Positions 27,901 through 40,274 of a DNA stretch of 64,000 bases are shown in pieces (positions within the stretch are counted from its first letter, which is position 1; the number at the start of each line of letters is the position of its first letter). The notes below the pieces were generated by a model, which worked only from the letters and a program-made list of their open reading frames with translations, was not told the origin of the DNA and did not search any database. The translations under genes and the position numbers were made by a program. Source of the DNA: Metaphire vulgaris. Lineage: Eukaryota > Annelida > Clitellata > Crassiclitellata > Megascolecidae. Location of the stretch: contig CM030834.1 in assembly GCA_018105865.1 (NCBI GenBank), positions 1,199,834-1,263,833 of the forward strand, written 5' to 3'.

Positions 27901-30559
27901 TAAGGTCATACCAGTCATAACATACTAGTGATACTGACTCGTTCATCAAATACGCATTCTGTCATTCATCAAAATCATGCATAAAACATAATGCCTGTCT
28001 ACCTTCAGCGAGACCCATTTAACTAGAAGCCGTTTCTGGTCGAATTCGCAGAGTAGGCCGCTCTCGGTGATTGCGTAGACCGAGTGCGCCGTCTGGCCCT
28101 TTCCACAGCGCACGCCACAGAAGAAGTTGTTCTGGTGCTCTCCAAGAATTCCATTTCGACCCTGAAGGGGCAGAGTCTCGGTCTTGATCTGTGTGAACAA
28201 AGCACAACAACAACCAGATGAACACGCATGTATGGTCTTCAATAAGGTTCAGATGTCACAAATATTTCATAAATCGATGTTCACCAGAAATGAAACTGAC
28301 AACGAAGAAATCAATACCGAAATAATACCTTTACCTTTGATTTACTTGCGTCCAAATACCAGAATTTGACGTGCCTGTTTCCTACAGTCACAAACATGCT
28401 TCCATCCTCAGAAAAAGCAACGTCGGTAACCTGTGATGTCAAACACAAAGAACAAACTACCTGCATTTGGGAACTGCATTGCAGGCTTAACTAGATTTCA
28501 TTATTATACAATTATTATCCAGCCTACATCATCACAAACAATAATGGGATTTACCTTATTTAAACATAATCTCAATAATAATATTATTGCAAAGAAATAA
28601 AACACCCCAATGACAGACACACAGTATTTTTATCCACGTACTCTCAACTGCAGATAAATGCCACAAACAGGAGGTGTTGTAAGTGCAAATATGAAAATGC
28701 AATTCAGTGCAAATATGAAAATGCAATTCAGTATAGTTAAATTGTAAGTGTGAATTATTACTATTATTATTATTAATTTAATTTTATGTGTCTCAACAAT
28801 AACCGGTCATTCAAGATAAATTGTAGTGTAATGATCGGCAGAGCAGACTGTAATAAGGGTCAGTTCGGTCCAGGCAAATCAAAAATCAGTCTACTATACC
28901 AAGACTCGAAAAATAACCAACCGCCTAAAAATTCAATAATCCTTTTAAAAATAATAAGTTTGCAAATCAAAAATTCTACTAGGATCGAAAAATAACCAAC
29001 CTTCATAAATATTAATAACTTCATCAATAATATCCTGCAGAAAACTTAACATCTGTACAAAATACAACAATATAATGTTGTGTGTAGATTTTGCCATTTT
29101 TATTTTCTAAAAAGTCTCATTTAAAAATATTAGAATGTGACCACTTTAAATGCTTGAAGGATGCCATATCTCTTGATTAAGATCAGGTCCACAAAGTGAC
29201 CAATTTCTCTCCGTGTTGATTGGTTGGCCTAGAAACTGCATTTGGTACCAAGTGCATTATGAAAAAGAAACATAAAAACTCAAGAAATGATCAAATTTAC
29301 AAAAATGATCGTTTGGCATTTTTCTTGTACAACAGTGACGTCAGATCATGTTTGTTCCTGGCTTTATCCTAGAGATCTTATATCAGCTGGTTGAGAAACA
29401 CCCTATTTTATTTCATACTCAGATAACAGCTTCATACACTGCACCATCTGATTGGTGGATTGGTGGATCTATACAAGCATGTTATACACATTTCTGGCTT
29501 CAATCTCCTTCAAAATAAAAGGGAACTTAGCTATTGGCACTTATCAAAATTGCTTTGTACCTTTGAAGCTATTTTGTTGCTTGCAACTTTGATGTTCGTC
29601 TTCCAGTTCCAAACGTTGACGATCATGTCATGCTGAGTTCCAATAGACACGATGTACTTGAGGTTCGGAGAGAACGCCTACAGTCGAATTAGTTCAAATG
29701 CATCAGCAAAACATTATTGCGTTGGAACATGGCGGGTCAGAAAATAACGATAATGCACTTTAGTAGTTATTTTCTGTTAGAACAGGTCTTAAAAATACAA
29801 AATCAACAAAGAATGAAGAAAAAAGCTCAAATGTGAAGAGAAAGATTTTCAAAGTTCCGGTTGAAAAGAATCAGAATCAGCAAATAAAACTCAAGGAAAT
29901 TAAAAAGTTATCCATAAAACAACTTATAACTCCCACAGACTGTAATGGAACATAAGATTTATATAGCACCTTATGTACTTCAGTTCAGAAGCACAGAAGG
30001 ATCAATAACAGTAGTGTAAGCATCAAACATATTCGCGTCACAGTATCAATGGACAATAACACAAACAAATCCTATGCAGATCTGTCACCTCTTAATGCAA
30101 GAAATACAACTGAGTAGACTAAACAAGTGTAACAGGCGCAATACATACCACGCAACTGATGCCGTACTTGTGGCCCAGAAACTCAGCGACCTGGACGTTG
30201 TCATCTAAGCTCCAGACACGAACTGCTGGTTGGTGTCCACTCTGCCGATTGACAAAAGAAATAATCAAGGAAACGTATCAACACACAAGTACCAGAAAAC
30301 ACACAGAATAATTAAAAGTAAACTACGGATTGCAGAAATCAAGCCAAAACACACCTTAGAAGGATTGATCCTAAAACAAAAACTGGAGTTTTTTGGGTAT
30401 ATTATGAGAAGACATGATTCGCTGGAGAGATCATTGATAGTTGCTGAAGGGAAAAGAAAAATAGGCAGATAGAAGACAAGATGGATGAATAACATTAAGG
30501 CAGCAATGAACATGAACATCGAGGAATTGAGAATGCGGACGAGTACAGAAAAGAATGGC

Positions 30560-30618
<59 letters not shown>

Positions 30619-33600
30619 TGGATTCACATGGTTGTCACATTCTACTCTAGATTTCTGGAATGCAGCTTCCATTCATTGTTTTGACATTCCATGTCTTAAC
30701 ATAGATTTCTGGAATGCAGCTTCCATTCATTGTTAAGACATGGAATGTCAAAACAATAAGACAGGGCCAATAGGTTCCTCTTGGCTCTAAGAAAATGCTT
30801 GTTACCGTATTTTCACACATATAAGACGCGGTTTATATGATTTTTACACAATTAGTCCCCTTGGTACGTCTTATGCTCGGGTGCGTCTTATCTATATTTT
30901 TGGAACACGAATAACTGCCATCTAAGTCATCATCAATAAATAAATCCAAGACTGCAAGTAGATTGACGGAACCCCTTCCAATTCAAGGCAATCTCCTTCC
31001 TACCCTCCCTCCTTTCTCCCTCCTCTCTCCTATCTCTTGCTCTCTACGGGCAGCCACAATCAGGTGAGATAGGATTGTAACTGAATAGAGACTCAGTATT
31101 TGACTCTTTTGGTGTGTCTTATATATGGTTATGGTTATGGTTCTGGACAACTTCTATAGCGCCGTAGCATGGCGAAGGCCAAAGTCAAAGGCGCTGTCAA
31201 CAACGCTGACAAATCGACATGGAACGGAAGATTGTTTGTCTTGAGGAAAGTCCGCTCAGATGGCACAAAAAGAGTTCGCTGCCATGTTGAAATCGGGCAG
31301 TGAACCCTTCAGAAGGCGGTCTTCGCAAGAAGACGTTCCGTCGAAGAGTCAGCAAAAACGCAGAAAGGATGTTGAAGGACCGCATGGATGCTGGGAAAAA
31401 TTCTCCGCGTGGCGAAAATCAGGCGGCGAATCCTTGAGGGCGGTCATCTGCAAGACAGTAATCCATCGCCGAACTTGACGGGAACCGACTGAAGATGGAA
31501 TTCCGCGCGCATGAAATTACACGAAAACGGAACAGTCTTTGCCCTTTATGGCCTGTAGGCTACGTCGAGTGACTGGTGGCTCAAAATGGCGGTCCAACCA
31601 CGCCGATTTTGAATGAGCGTTCGGCGCAGAGAAGACGCAAAGACCATCGCCGACCGCAATAAAAACGACGGCTAGCGGCGATCCGCGCGATTAGCGCAAA
31701 GAAATAAAGCAAGACGCCGGTAAATCCACCAAGAACGGCGACACAGCACGGACAGACACGTGCAAGCAGCCAAAATGGCGCTACCGGAAGTTATATATTT
31801 CCCATATAGTTATATGGGTGCGTCTTATCCATAATTTTTTAAACACAAATCATCAAAACCAGCGTCTTATACACGGATGCGTCTTATACGCGGGTGCGTC
31901 TTATATGCGCGGAAATACGGTATTTCCAGTGAGCTTTAGAAGTAACACAGCCATCGTGGATAAATGCTCTGAATGGTTCATAGGAGACATCAATCCAAAA
32001 TACATAATGATAGAGTAGAACATCATAGCAAAGTTTACGGCATAATAACATCATCATGCTTCAGAGAAATGTTTTGATTCACATACAGGGAAGGAGCCAA
32101 CAGGGCAAAACAAAGGTCCACTTATCTACCTCTGGAATAGAGGCAACCACATTTTGCCATAGAAATGTTATGTCACCTAGATGTAGCACAAGGAGGTCTA
32201 AACAGCATAGATGGATTTCCAGGCATCACCTCAATCTAGGTATAATGGAAATAACATGTCTCACACATTTTGCTAGATAACAGCTCATGCTGGAGATTTG
32301 ACCTGCCACAAAAGATGACAATCGAGGCATTAATTATACCTCTCCTGTAACCAGGTGTCTGCCATCGCCAGAGAATGCCAAACATGTCAGCGTCTTTCTT
32401 GAAGCATTAAAGATATGTGTCTGCTTTCCCTTCTTTGGATTATACAAAATAACTACACACCTGAATAAAATACAAATAAAAACAGCCTATACTTTATCTT
32501 AAGTACTGAAACATGTAAATGAATAGAGAACCACTGTTGGTCTCATTATTATCAGTATTGTATTATTAGTTTTTAACAAGGCCATAGTCATTGCTAAGGA
32601 TAAGATCAAAAGCACTTTGACAAACAATGCAGGTTATACAAGGCCAAAAAATAGTACCGGTAGGTATAAATGTACACAGACAGTATATCATGACAGTACA
32701 TTATATGCCACTGTGCAAACCAATGAAGAATCTATATCCCATATACCAGTACATCTGCTGTGTCTTCCACAGCAGTGCTTCTCAACCTGTGTACCATGGC
32801 ACACAACTGTGCCCCAGCAAAGGTAGAAGAGTGCCATGGCAAAATGTTGGAAACTAGTAAAATAATAATGGTGCTGTATTAATTGTTAATTATAAGTTGA
32901 ATTATATCTCTTCAATGAAGTAAAGCATGAAATAGTGATACAGATTGCAAAGAAAACATATACTTATGAAGAATGGTAGTCAATATTGTACTGTATATTA
33001 GACTAGAGTATAATGTATAGTACTAGTAGACCTATACAAAATGAATCATTTAAAAATTAAATGCATGCATTTCGGCTGTAGCATGCCATTGACTGTACGG
33101 CGCTATAGAAGTTGTCAAGAAAGATAAAGATTGACTGTATTATGTTTCTTGGATAGTGTGCCGTGGCTGGGAAAAGTTTAAGAAGCACTGCTCACACATA
33201 AGCAATTACCGGTATACTGCACAGTATCATCATTTTCAGTATAGGAAGACTATATTTTAAGCATCTAGGGAAAAAGATTTGTCAATCGCACATTTTCAAT
33301 CTACAAGAGCATTTGTACACATGTTGCTTAACCCCTTACCCGCCGTGACGCACATATGCGTCCATTTTACATTACGTTACAAACAAATGGCCGGTAAAGG
33401 GGTTAATCGAGGACCAGAATGCAATGAATCGTTTGAATTTCATTCGTATTGCTATTGTTATTGTTATATATCTGCATTAGTTTTGTTCTGTGCCTCAAAG
33501 CAACCTGAAATTACAGTATTTCACTGAAATACAAGTGAAATCATAACAAGGTAACCCTAGCGCTGCACACATGCAACACTATTTTATTATCATGTAAAAC

Positions 33601-34252
33601 TTTACATAATTACATCAGCTATGTGCAGTAATCATAATAAGCCTGTTGCAATGTTCACATTACAAAATCCATATTTCTACTAGGCTCAATAAGACACAAT
33701 GCATTAGTATCTACAAATACAGGCTGTCATAATTAACATGGAATCTGACATCATCAATTTCTAACAACAGTTAAAGATATCTTTTCTAAAGTAATCTACA
33801 GATCATTTTTCTTCACACATAAATTAACAAACCGGAGATTGACTACAACTTATTCAATTGTGCAGACTCAACTTTTTCTGCTTTCAATAAAAAATCAAGA
33901 CCTCAAGGTAAAAACAAACTGCATGTCACATAAAAACTCTTTTAGCACAAAAGCCAGGAAAACATTGATTAAATGTTACGTGAAATTAGATGTGCTACAT
34001 GAGTGATTCTTTACATCAGCACACCACAGCATGTGACAGCAGTGCCACAGATCACAACTGTAAATTCTACAAGAAAAGGAATAACATTGTAGCTCTAGGG
34101 TAGTGGATCTATGCAACAGTTTGGACAAAAGGCAGTAACCGTTGATACAATAAATGGATTCAAAAGTTACTTAGGTAAACTTGGTTATTAAATGTTGAGA
34201 GTAATTATAGTGGTGAAAACAGTCAATGCCTCCTAAAACCACTTGAAATCAC

Positions 34253-34300
<48 letters not shown>

Positions 34301-37300
34301 TTATTATTACTATTATAAAATTAAAAAGTATGGTATTAAATTTGATGGCATATATACTTTCCAATCACTATCTTACACTGCAGTTCATCACCTATATTAA
34401 AGGCTCATACATGTAACTTCAACCTGCATTAGCACATAATTGGAAACCATCACAGAACACAGCCAACGGCAGCCACATTCAACAGGTCAAAGTGCAAAAC
34501 AGAAAAAAGCCAATTGTAGATTCAATGGCATCACAAATTGGGCTCAAATACAAAAACGTTCCACTACTGGCATTGATCGGTAATTATTGAAGCAGAAGCC
34601 GTGGTTAAAATCAATGAATGCACATTCAATTAATTATTTAACACTGATTTTACAAACTTGGCATTGCACTCCTCTGCTTCACAATGTGTGTGTGTGCTTA
34701 TTCTCATTTCAAAAACCGAAATGTCTAAAACCCTGATTGCAGCTATTATGTCCAAGGCCGTGCCTTTCAATTAAGTTCTTTTTAACTAAATATACATGAC
34801 TTCCAGCTGCTATACAGGCCATATATTCAATCATCAACTTTGTCTACTGTATATAATAATAATAACAATAATAATAAATTAGTAATAATAATATGATAAT
34901 AATGATGATAATAAGGAACTGATTGGGTGGTATATCGTACATGTACCTCTAGGACACCTAATAATTGAAAATACAGTAGATACTAGCAAAATTGAGCATA
35001 AAATTATTGGGGTTATACTGTAATACAATATGGAGAATCTCAATACTACAGTCTAACACTAAACCTATGTAGTTATAGATGTTGTTTGCAAATCTTTAAT
35101 TCAATAAGTAGACCATGAAGTCTAAAGAAAATGAACATTATTATAGATCATAAATATCATATACTTGTTCAAGGACACTCTCATGTAATACTTAACGTCT
35201 GACTCCTTGAACTCTTTATATCATTGCTTAAAAACACCTGACAATTAATTCAGTATAAAGTCTCATATAACACTTGAGACCACAAGTAGTAATGATTTTC
35301 TAATAAGCAGCTATGTCCCAAATGCTGATAATTAATACGAATAACTGCAAAGCTGGCATGTGATTACTAATAATTTTAAAAGTCAACATTGAAACCTACA
35401 AACACAACAAATGCCCTTGACACTAGAGAATTCTGTTAATAATCGAACCACTTTGGCCAGATCAGATCAATAACTGCACTGTCGACAATTTCTGCCAGAA
35501 TTAAATATTTAGACCACAGCGTTCTACTGATTATATTATTATTATTATTATAAATGTCAATCTGTATAGCGCTATGTGCCTGGCAAAGGCCATAGTCAAG
35601 AGTGCTTTACAGAAGCCTCTGGTAGGAAGAGCTGAAAAGATGCGTCTCGAGTTTCGTTGCAAATCGGTTGGGATTGGTCATCCTAGTTATTTCCTCGGGG
35701 AGCGAGTTAAAAAGTATAGGGTTCTTCTCAAGACAGATTTATCCCCAAATTTGGCTGTCTTAGACGGGGGTGGGACAACAAGCTGGACTCCAGCGCAGCT
35801 TGATCGTAGCTGCGAGCGTCTGTCAGATAGGGAGGGTCGGTGCACCAGTCTCGATAAATACTCCGGGCAGCACTGGTCATGCAGAGCTCTGAACGTGAGC
35901 CAGCGTCGTTTAAATGTTATCCGTTCAGGTATCCGGAGCCAGTGAAGGTGGTTTCGTAACAGTGGTGTGACATGTTCATTCCACCTGACTCCGAATATTA
36001 GCCAAACCCGCCTCCATTGTGTGTTCCCTGAATACTTCTTAAGAGTTTGATAAGACAATGCCTGGCAATGGAGATAATACCAAAGCAACATTCACCCAGA
36101 AAACATCCCTAGTACAAAGGCTGGCTGCATCATCATATGCCCAAGTCCCAAGTCAGTCCATAAGTGCACAAAAAATTAGCAACAAACTTCTATAGTGCCT
36201 TATGCAACAAAACAATTGCCAAAACACTGAACCAAAAAAACTCTTACCTGATGACCATTAATGATGGAATAATTAAGTGATTAATTAAATAAAGATAATT
36301 TACACAATCATAATCACTGATATAAGACCTAACGTTCAAGCAATGAAATTGGCAGCACAATGCATAACACTAGTGCAATTATTTAAAAGCACAGAAGCAA
36401 TGGACACATACCAGGTAATATTAATGTAAACTAAAAATAATGTTATTTGATTTAAACTAGTACATCATCATCATCAGGTTCTTTGTCCTGAGACAGGTTC
36501 GGGGCTCAATTGTTTCCATTCCTCCCTGTGTCTTGCTTCTTCTTTCATTACTGCATAGGTTTTGTGAGGCTGTGCATCTGTTTTCATCATCCAGTCCAAT
36601 AGCATTCTCTTTGGTCTTCCTTTTGTCTTTCTTCCTGATATACTTCCTTCAATAGCTGTTCTAAACAATGACTCTATACTCTCAGCACATGTTTGATCCA
36701 GTTCCTGTCTTTCTTAAATGGTGTTAATCAGCAATCTGTAGCTGGCTAGCAGTGATATATTACTGAACTGAAATAGAAATTAAAAGTAAAATTATTTGCA
36801 TTCAGTTCAGTAAAACTGAAATAGGAAGTAAAATATGGTTTTGAACTGAAATAAAAAGTAGAAGTAAAATAAGGATGCCAAAAATGAATTAAAAGTAAAA
36901 GTAGTAATTATTTGGTGAAGTAAAATTGTTAAAATTTTCTCCCATTTTATTTTAAATTTATGTTCATGCCTGACTGTTGTTTAGGCAGAGCATACTGTTT
37001 GTACTTCTACCGTCTTTCGGTTTATTGTTACAAACATTATTGTTCATCTCAACTCTCGAGTGTCTAAATAGAAAAGTATGAGTTTAACTAGACAGTTTGC
37101 TGGTAGAAAAAGGGAGAGTGATACTGTATTTGGCAGTTATTTTAATGAAACAGGTTCACAAAAAGTCTTGAGATGCGTGTCTTCATGAAGCTCAACAGCA
37201 TTGCGTATTTAATAATGTCCAGTTGATTGCAGACTTGCAGGCATTGCACTCATATTTTGAATTTGTTCCTGTCTGAGTGTCTAACAGTGACAGATTAGGT

Positions 37301-38261
37301 ATTACACTAAATGTTTCTGTGCATGCAATGGCAAGTGGCAGTCGTTCGTTATATGTTGCACTGTATATTAATGCTGTGCATTCAGCATATTAGCCCAGTG
37401 ACTGACTGTTACTGCTGTTAATTGAAATAAATTAAGTGGAAGCCTGGAAGGTATGATATATATAAAACTGTAATTAAAAGTAAAAGCAAAAGTAAAAGTG
37501 AAAGTAATTTTATTTTGGAAAAGTAAAAGTAAAATTAGCAATTATTTAAAAAGAAAATCAGAACTGAAATAGAAATTAAATGACATTAAAAACTGTAATT
37601 TAAAGTGAAAGTCAAATAAGGAAGCCAAAACTAAATTAAAAGTAAAAGTAGTACTAATTATTTTTCGAAGTAAAATATCTGCTGGCTAGTGGCTACACTG
37701 CAGTACTTTTGTGTACAGTAAAAGAAATGTATTGCCAAATGGACTGACTGACTTTCCATTACACCTGAGGCACATCAGATTTAAGCAAAATACAAGCAGA
37801 GAGAGAGAGAGATGAATCAAAATAGGTTGCATCAACAGCCGTCAAGGTTGCATCAACAAACTAAACCCTGAGCTTATCTTAGTCCATCATTACTAGTAAC
37901 AGCATACACAAAAAGAAACTAGAATAGCAAAATGAATTGCTGCCTTAACCAAAAAAAGTCTTCTTCTCTTAGAGCAAAAAATGTCCTCTATTGTTAGAAG
38001 GAATTAGTTAAATCAAACAGAAGTAGAACAAGGCAGAGACTAAGACATTAAAGCAGTTGCATGTACATTAACCAAACCAACACTCATCACAATTACAATA
38101 CATTACAACAGAACATAAGATCTGACAATCAAAGACAACTAAATACCAATCAGCTAAGAAAGCATTTTTGATAAAGTGTCACGACAAAATGTAATTCAGT
38201 TTAAAGCCTTTCACGCTCCATGAAAAAGATAAATTACCGGTAAATACTCAATGCCCAACAT

Positions 38262-38313
<52 letters not shown>

Positions 38314-40233
38314 CTTGTTAATTAGACAAGTAAGCAACATCACTATCTAAAAAGACTGTTTAACAAGTAGAAAGTACATGTATCCTGTACAAACTGGATG
38401 TGCTGCTTATTGCATATTTGCTGGTTCCTTCTTGTTTGCAGGGATCTTCATATCATGATCTACATCAGAATACATTGTTTCACACTTTTCTTTCCACCGC
38501 TCTGTTATGTCTCCTCTGCTTGTCATGAGCATGCCATCTGAAGATCGTATTGCATAATGCCTTATTCTGAAAGGCTGTGTAAATTGTTTTACTGTCTGAA
38601 ATAAATAAGTGCCTTGTATTTCCTTTTCGATTATGTTCTTCCATATCCTCACACCATTTGGTTACTTGTTCCTCCATGCCTTTTCCAGATGGCTTTTTGC
38701 ACCTTCCTCTTAATTTTTTATATCTCTGAGGGTGTTCAATTTTTCCCTTTCATTTTTCAGTTTCTATAGTAAACAAAATCATCTAAAATCTGGTAGTGAT
38801 GGTAAAAATACAGTTGGCTAATTGCTTTTGAAAGATCCTAGGAGGCAAAGGGGTCAATTAACCATTTGAAAGCAACAGTCGATAATAACACTCAGCCACT
38901 TGTGATCCAGACAGCCACAGAGTATAGCATCTAAGCCACAATTACAGCCATAAACATGATTCAAAATGCATTCAAGCAACAGATATCGTCAATCTGTCTA
39001 AAATGGATGCTCAGTTTCTGTCTACCACTCATCAGCAATTGCCATTGCTAGCGTCTGCTGCTAATAGCAACAATTGCCCAATATTAACCATCATTGATTC
39101 AGTCCCAACTGTTTCCTTTCACTTCAACAGGGCCAGTTCTATAACTACTCATTCTAGGTCTGGAGCAAAAATGCCATACAACATATTATCAGTGCTTATG
39201 CCTCATATATTTTCATTTTGTTATCTTTCTACTTGGTGTACTAATCTTTTCTCACCTCGTGCCTTTCAACTCTGATAGAACCTGGTGCATTAACTAACTC
39301 CTCACCCCATTCAATGCCAAAGAAAACCTTAACTTTTACCAAATTTAAGACCAGCCTCCACTGCAGTCAACTCCCAGTTCTGAAATTGTGGAAGATTGAC
39401 CACCCAACACCACCATCATATATACCACAGTGGAAATAAAGGTACCAACCAACACTGCAGAGCTCTGTAGGAACAGCTAAAGTAAAGTAAGTAAAGTAAA
39501 AAATCCCGTAAACTTATACAGCACCCAGGAAAGCAGTACAGCAGTAGCTGCTTATTCTTATGCGCTTAATCTTTCTTGAAATAGCTATAGCCAAGCTAAA
39601 CAAGCAGCAGCCATCACAACAAATCCAACAGTAATGGTCAGTCCAAGTGCATATTTGATACTAGATACACTTTGGAATATAAATAACTGCTGTTTCATTC
39701 TCATGCAAATTATGCACACATTTTGATAGCATTTACAGTACATTCATACAAGCAATAGAAACATTATTATTGGCTGAATACTTGGCAGACACTTGTATAA
39801 TAAGTAAGTACACCACAAAGTGAAAACACAGAACATAAACAATAGAACAGAGAGTAAAAGATGTTTAGAAATTTGGATGAGAGGTAAAGGCAATCAACAT
39901 ACTGCTTAGAATTCAAGGGATAGACCTACCTTCCAGATCAAAGAACAACGCAGAGGCCCTAGAGCCATGTGAGTAACAGTAACGACTTGAACAATATTCA
40001 CCAAAAAGCACAAAAATCTATGCATGAATATGATGATGATGATGATGATGATCATGATGACGACGACATACCCTGCAGGATAAGCAATGGTACCAGTGTT
40101 ACGGTTGACAGAGAGTGCTGCATTGCTAGCGATCGTCAGACCTAAGACTCGCTCCAATTTCACCTGCAGTGGATAAAAACTGCCAGTATTTCAAATGCAC
40201 TTGTTGAATGCTTGAGTAAAATGATGATTGATG

Positions 40234-40274
<41 letters not shown>

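Larger units (their letters stand above)
32461..40071. other. Intron 2 (7.6 kb), repeat-rich
   Basis: Largest intron of gene 1. Apart from the listed elements it holds (ATT)n at 34250-34295 and (TA)n at 38263-38310, and an island of AAAGTAAAAG-type repeats at 36725-37695. No exon-like segment fits the protein between exons 2 and 3. Confidence 0.6.

Noticed and set aside
36725..37695. LTR-type element from the two similar A-rich blocks in direct order
   Set aside because: No TG..CA ends, primer site or gag/pol sequence. The blocks are low-complexity and could match by composition.
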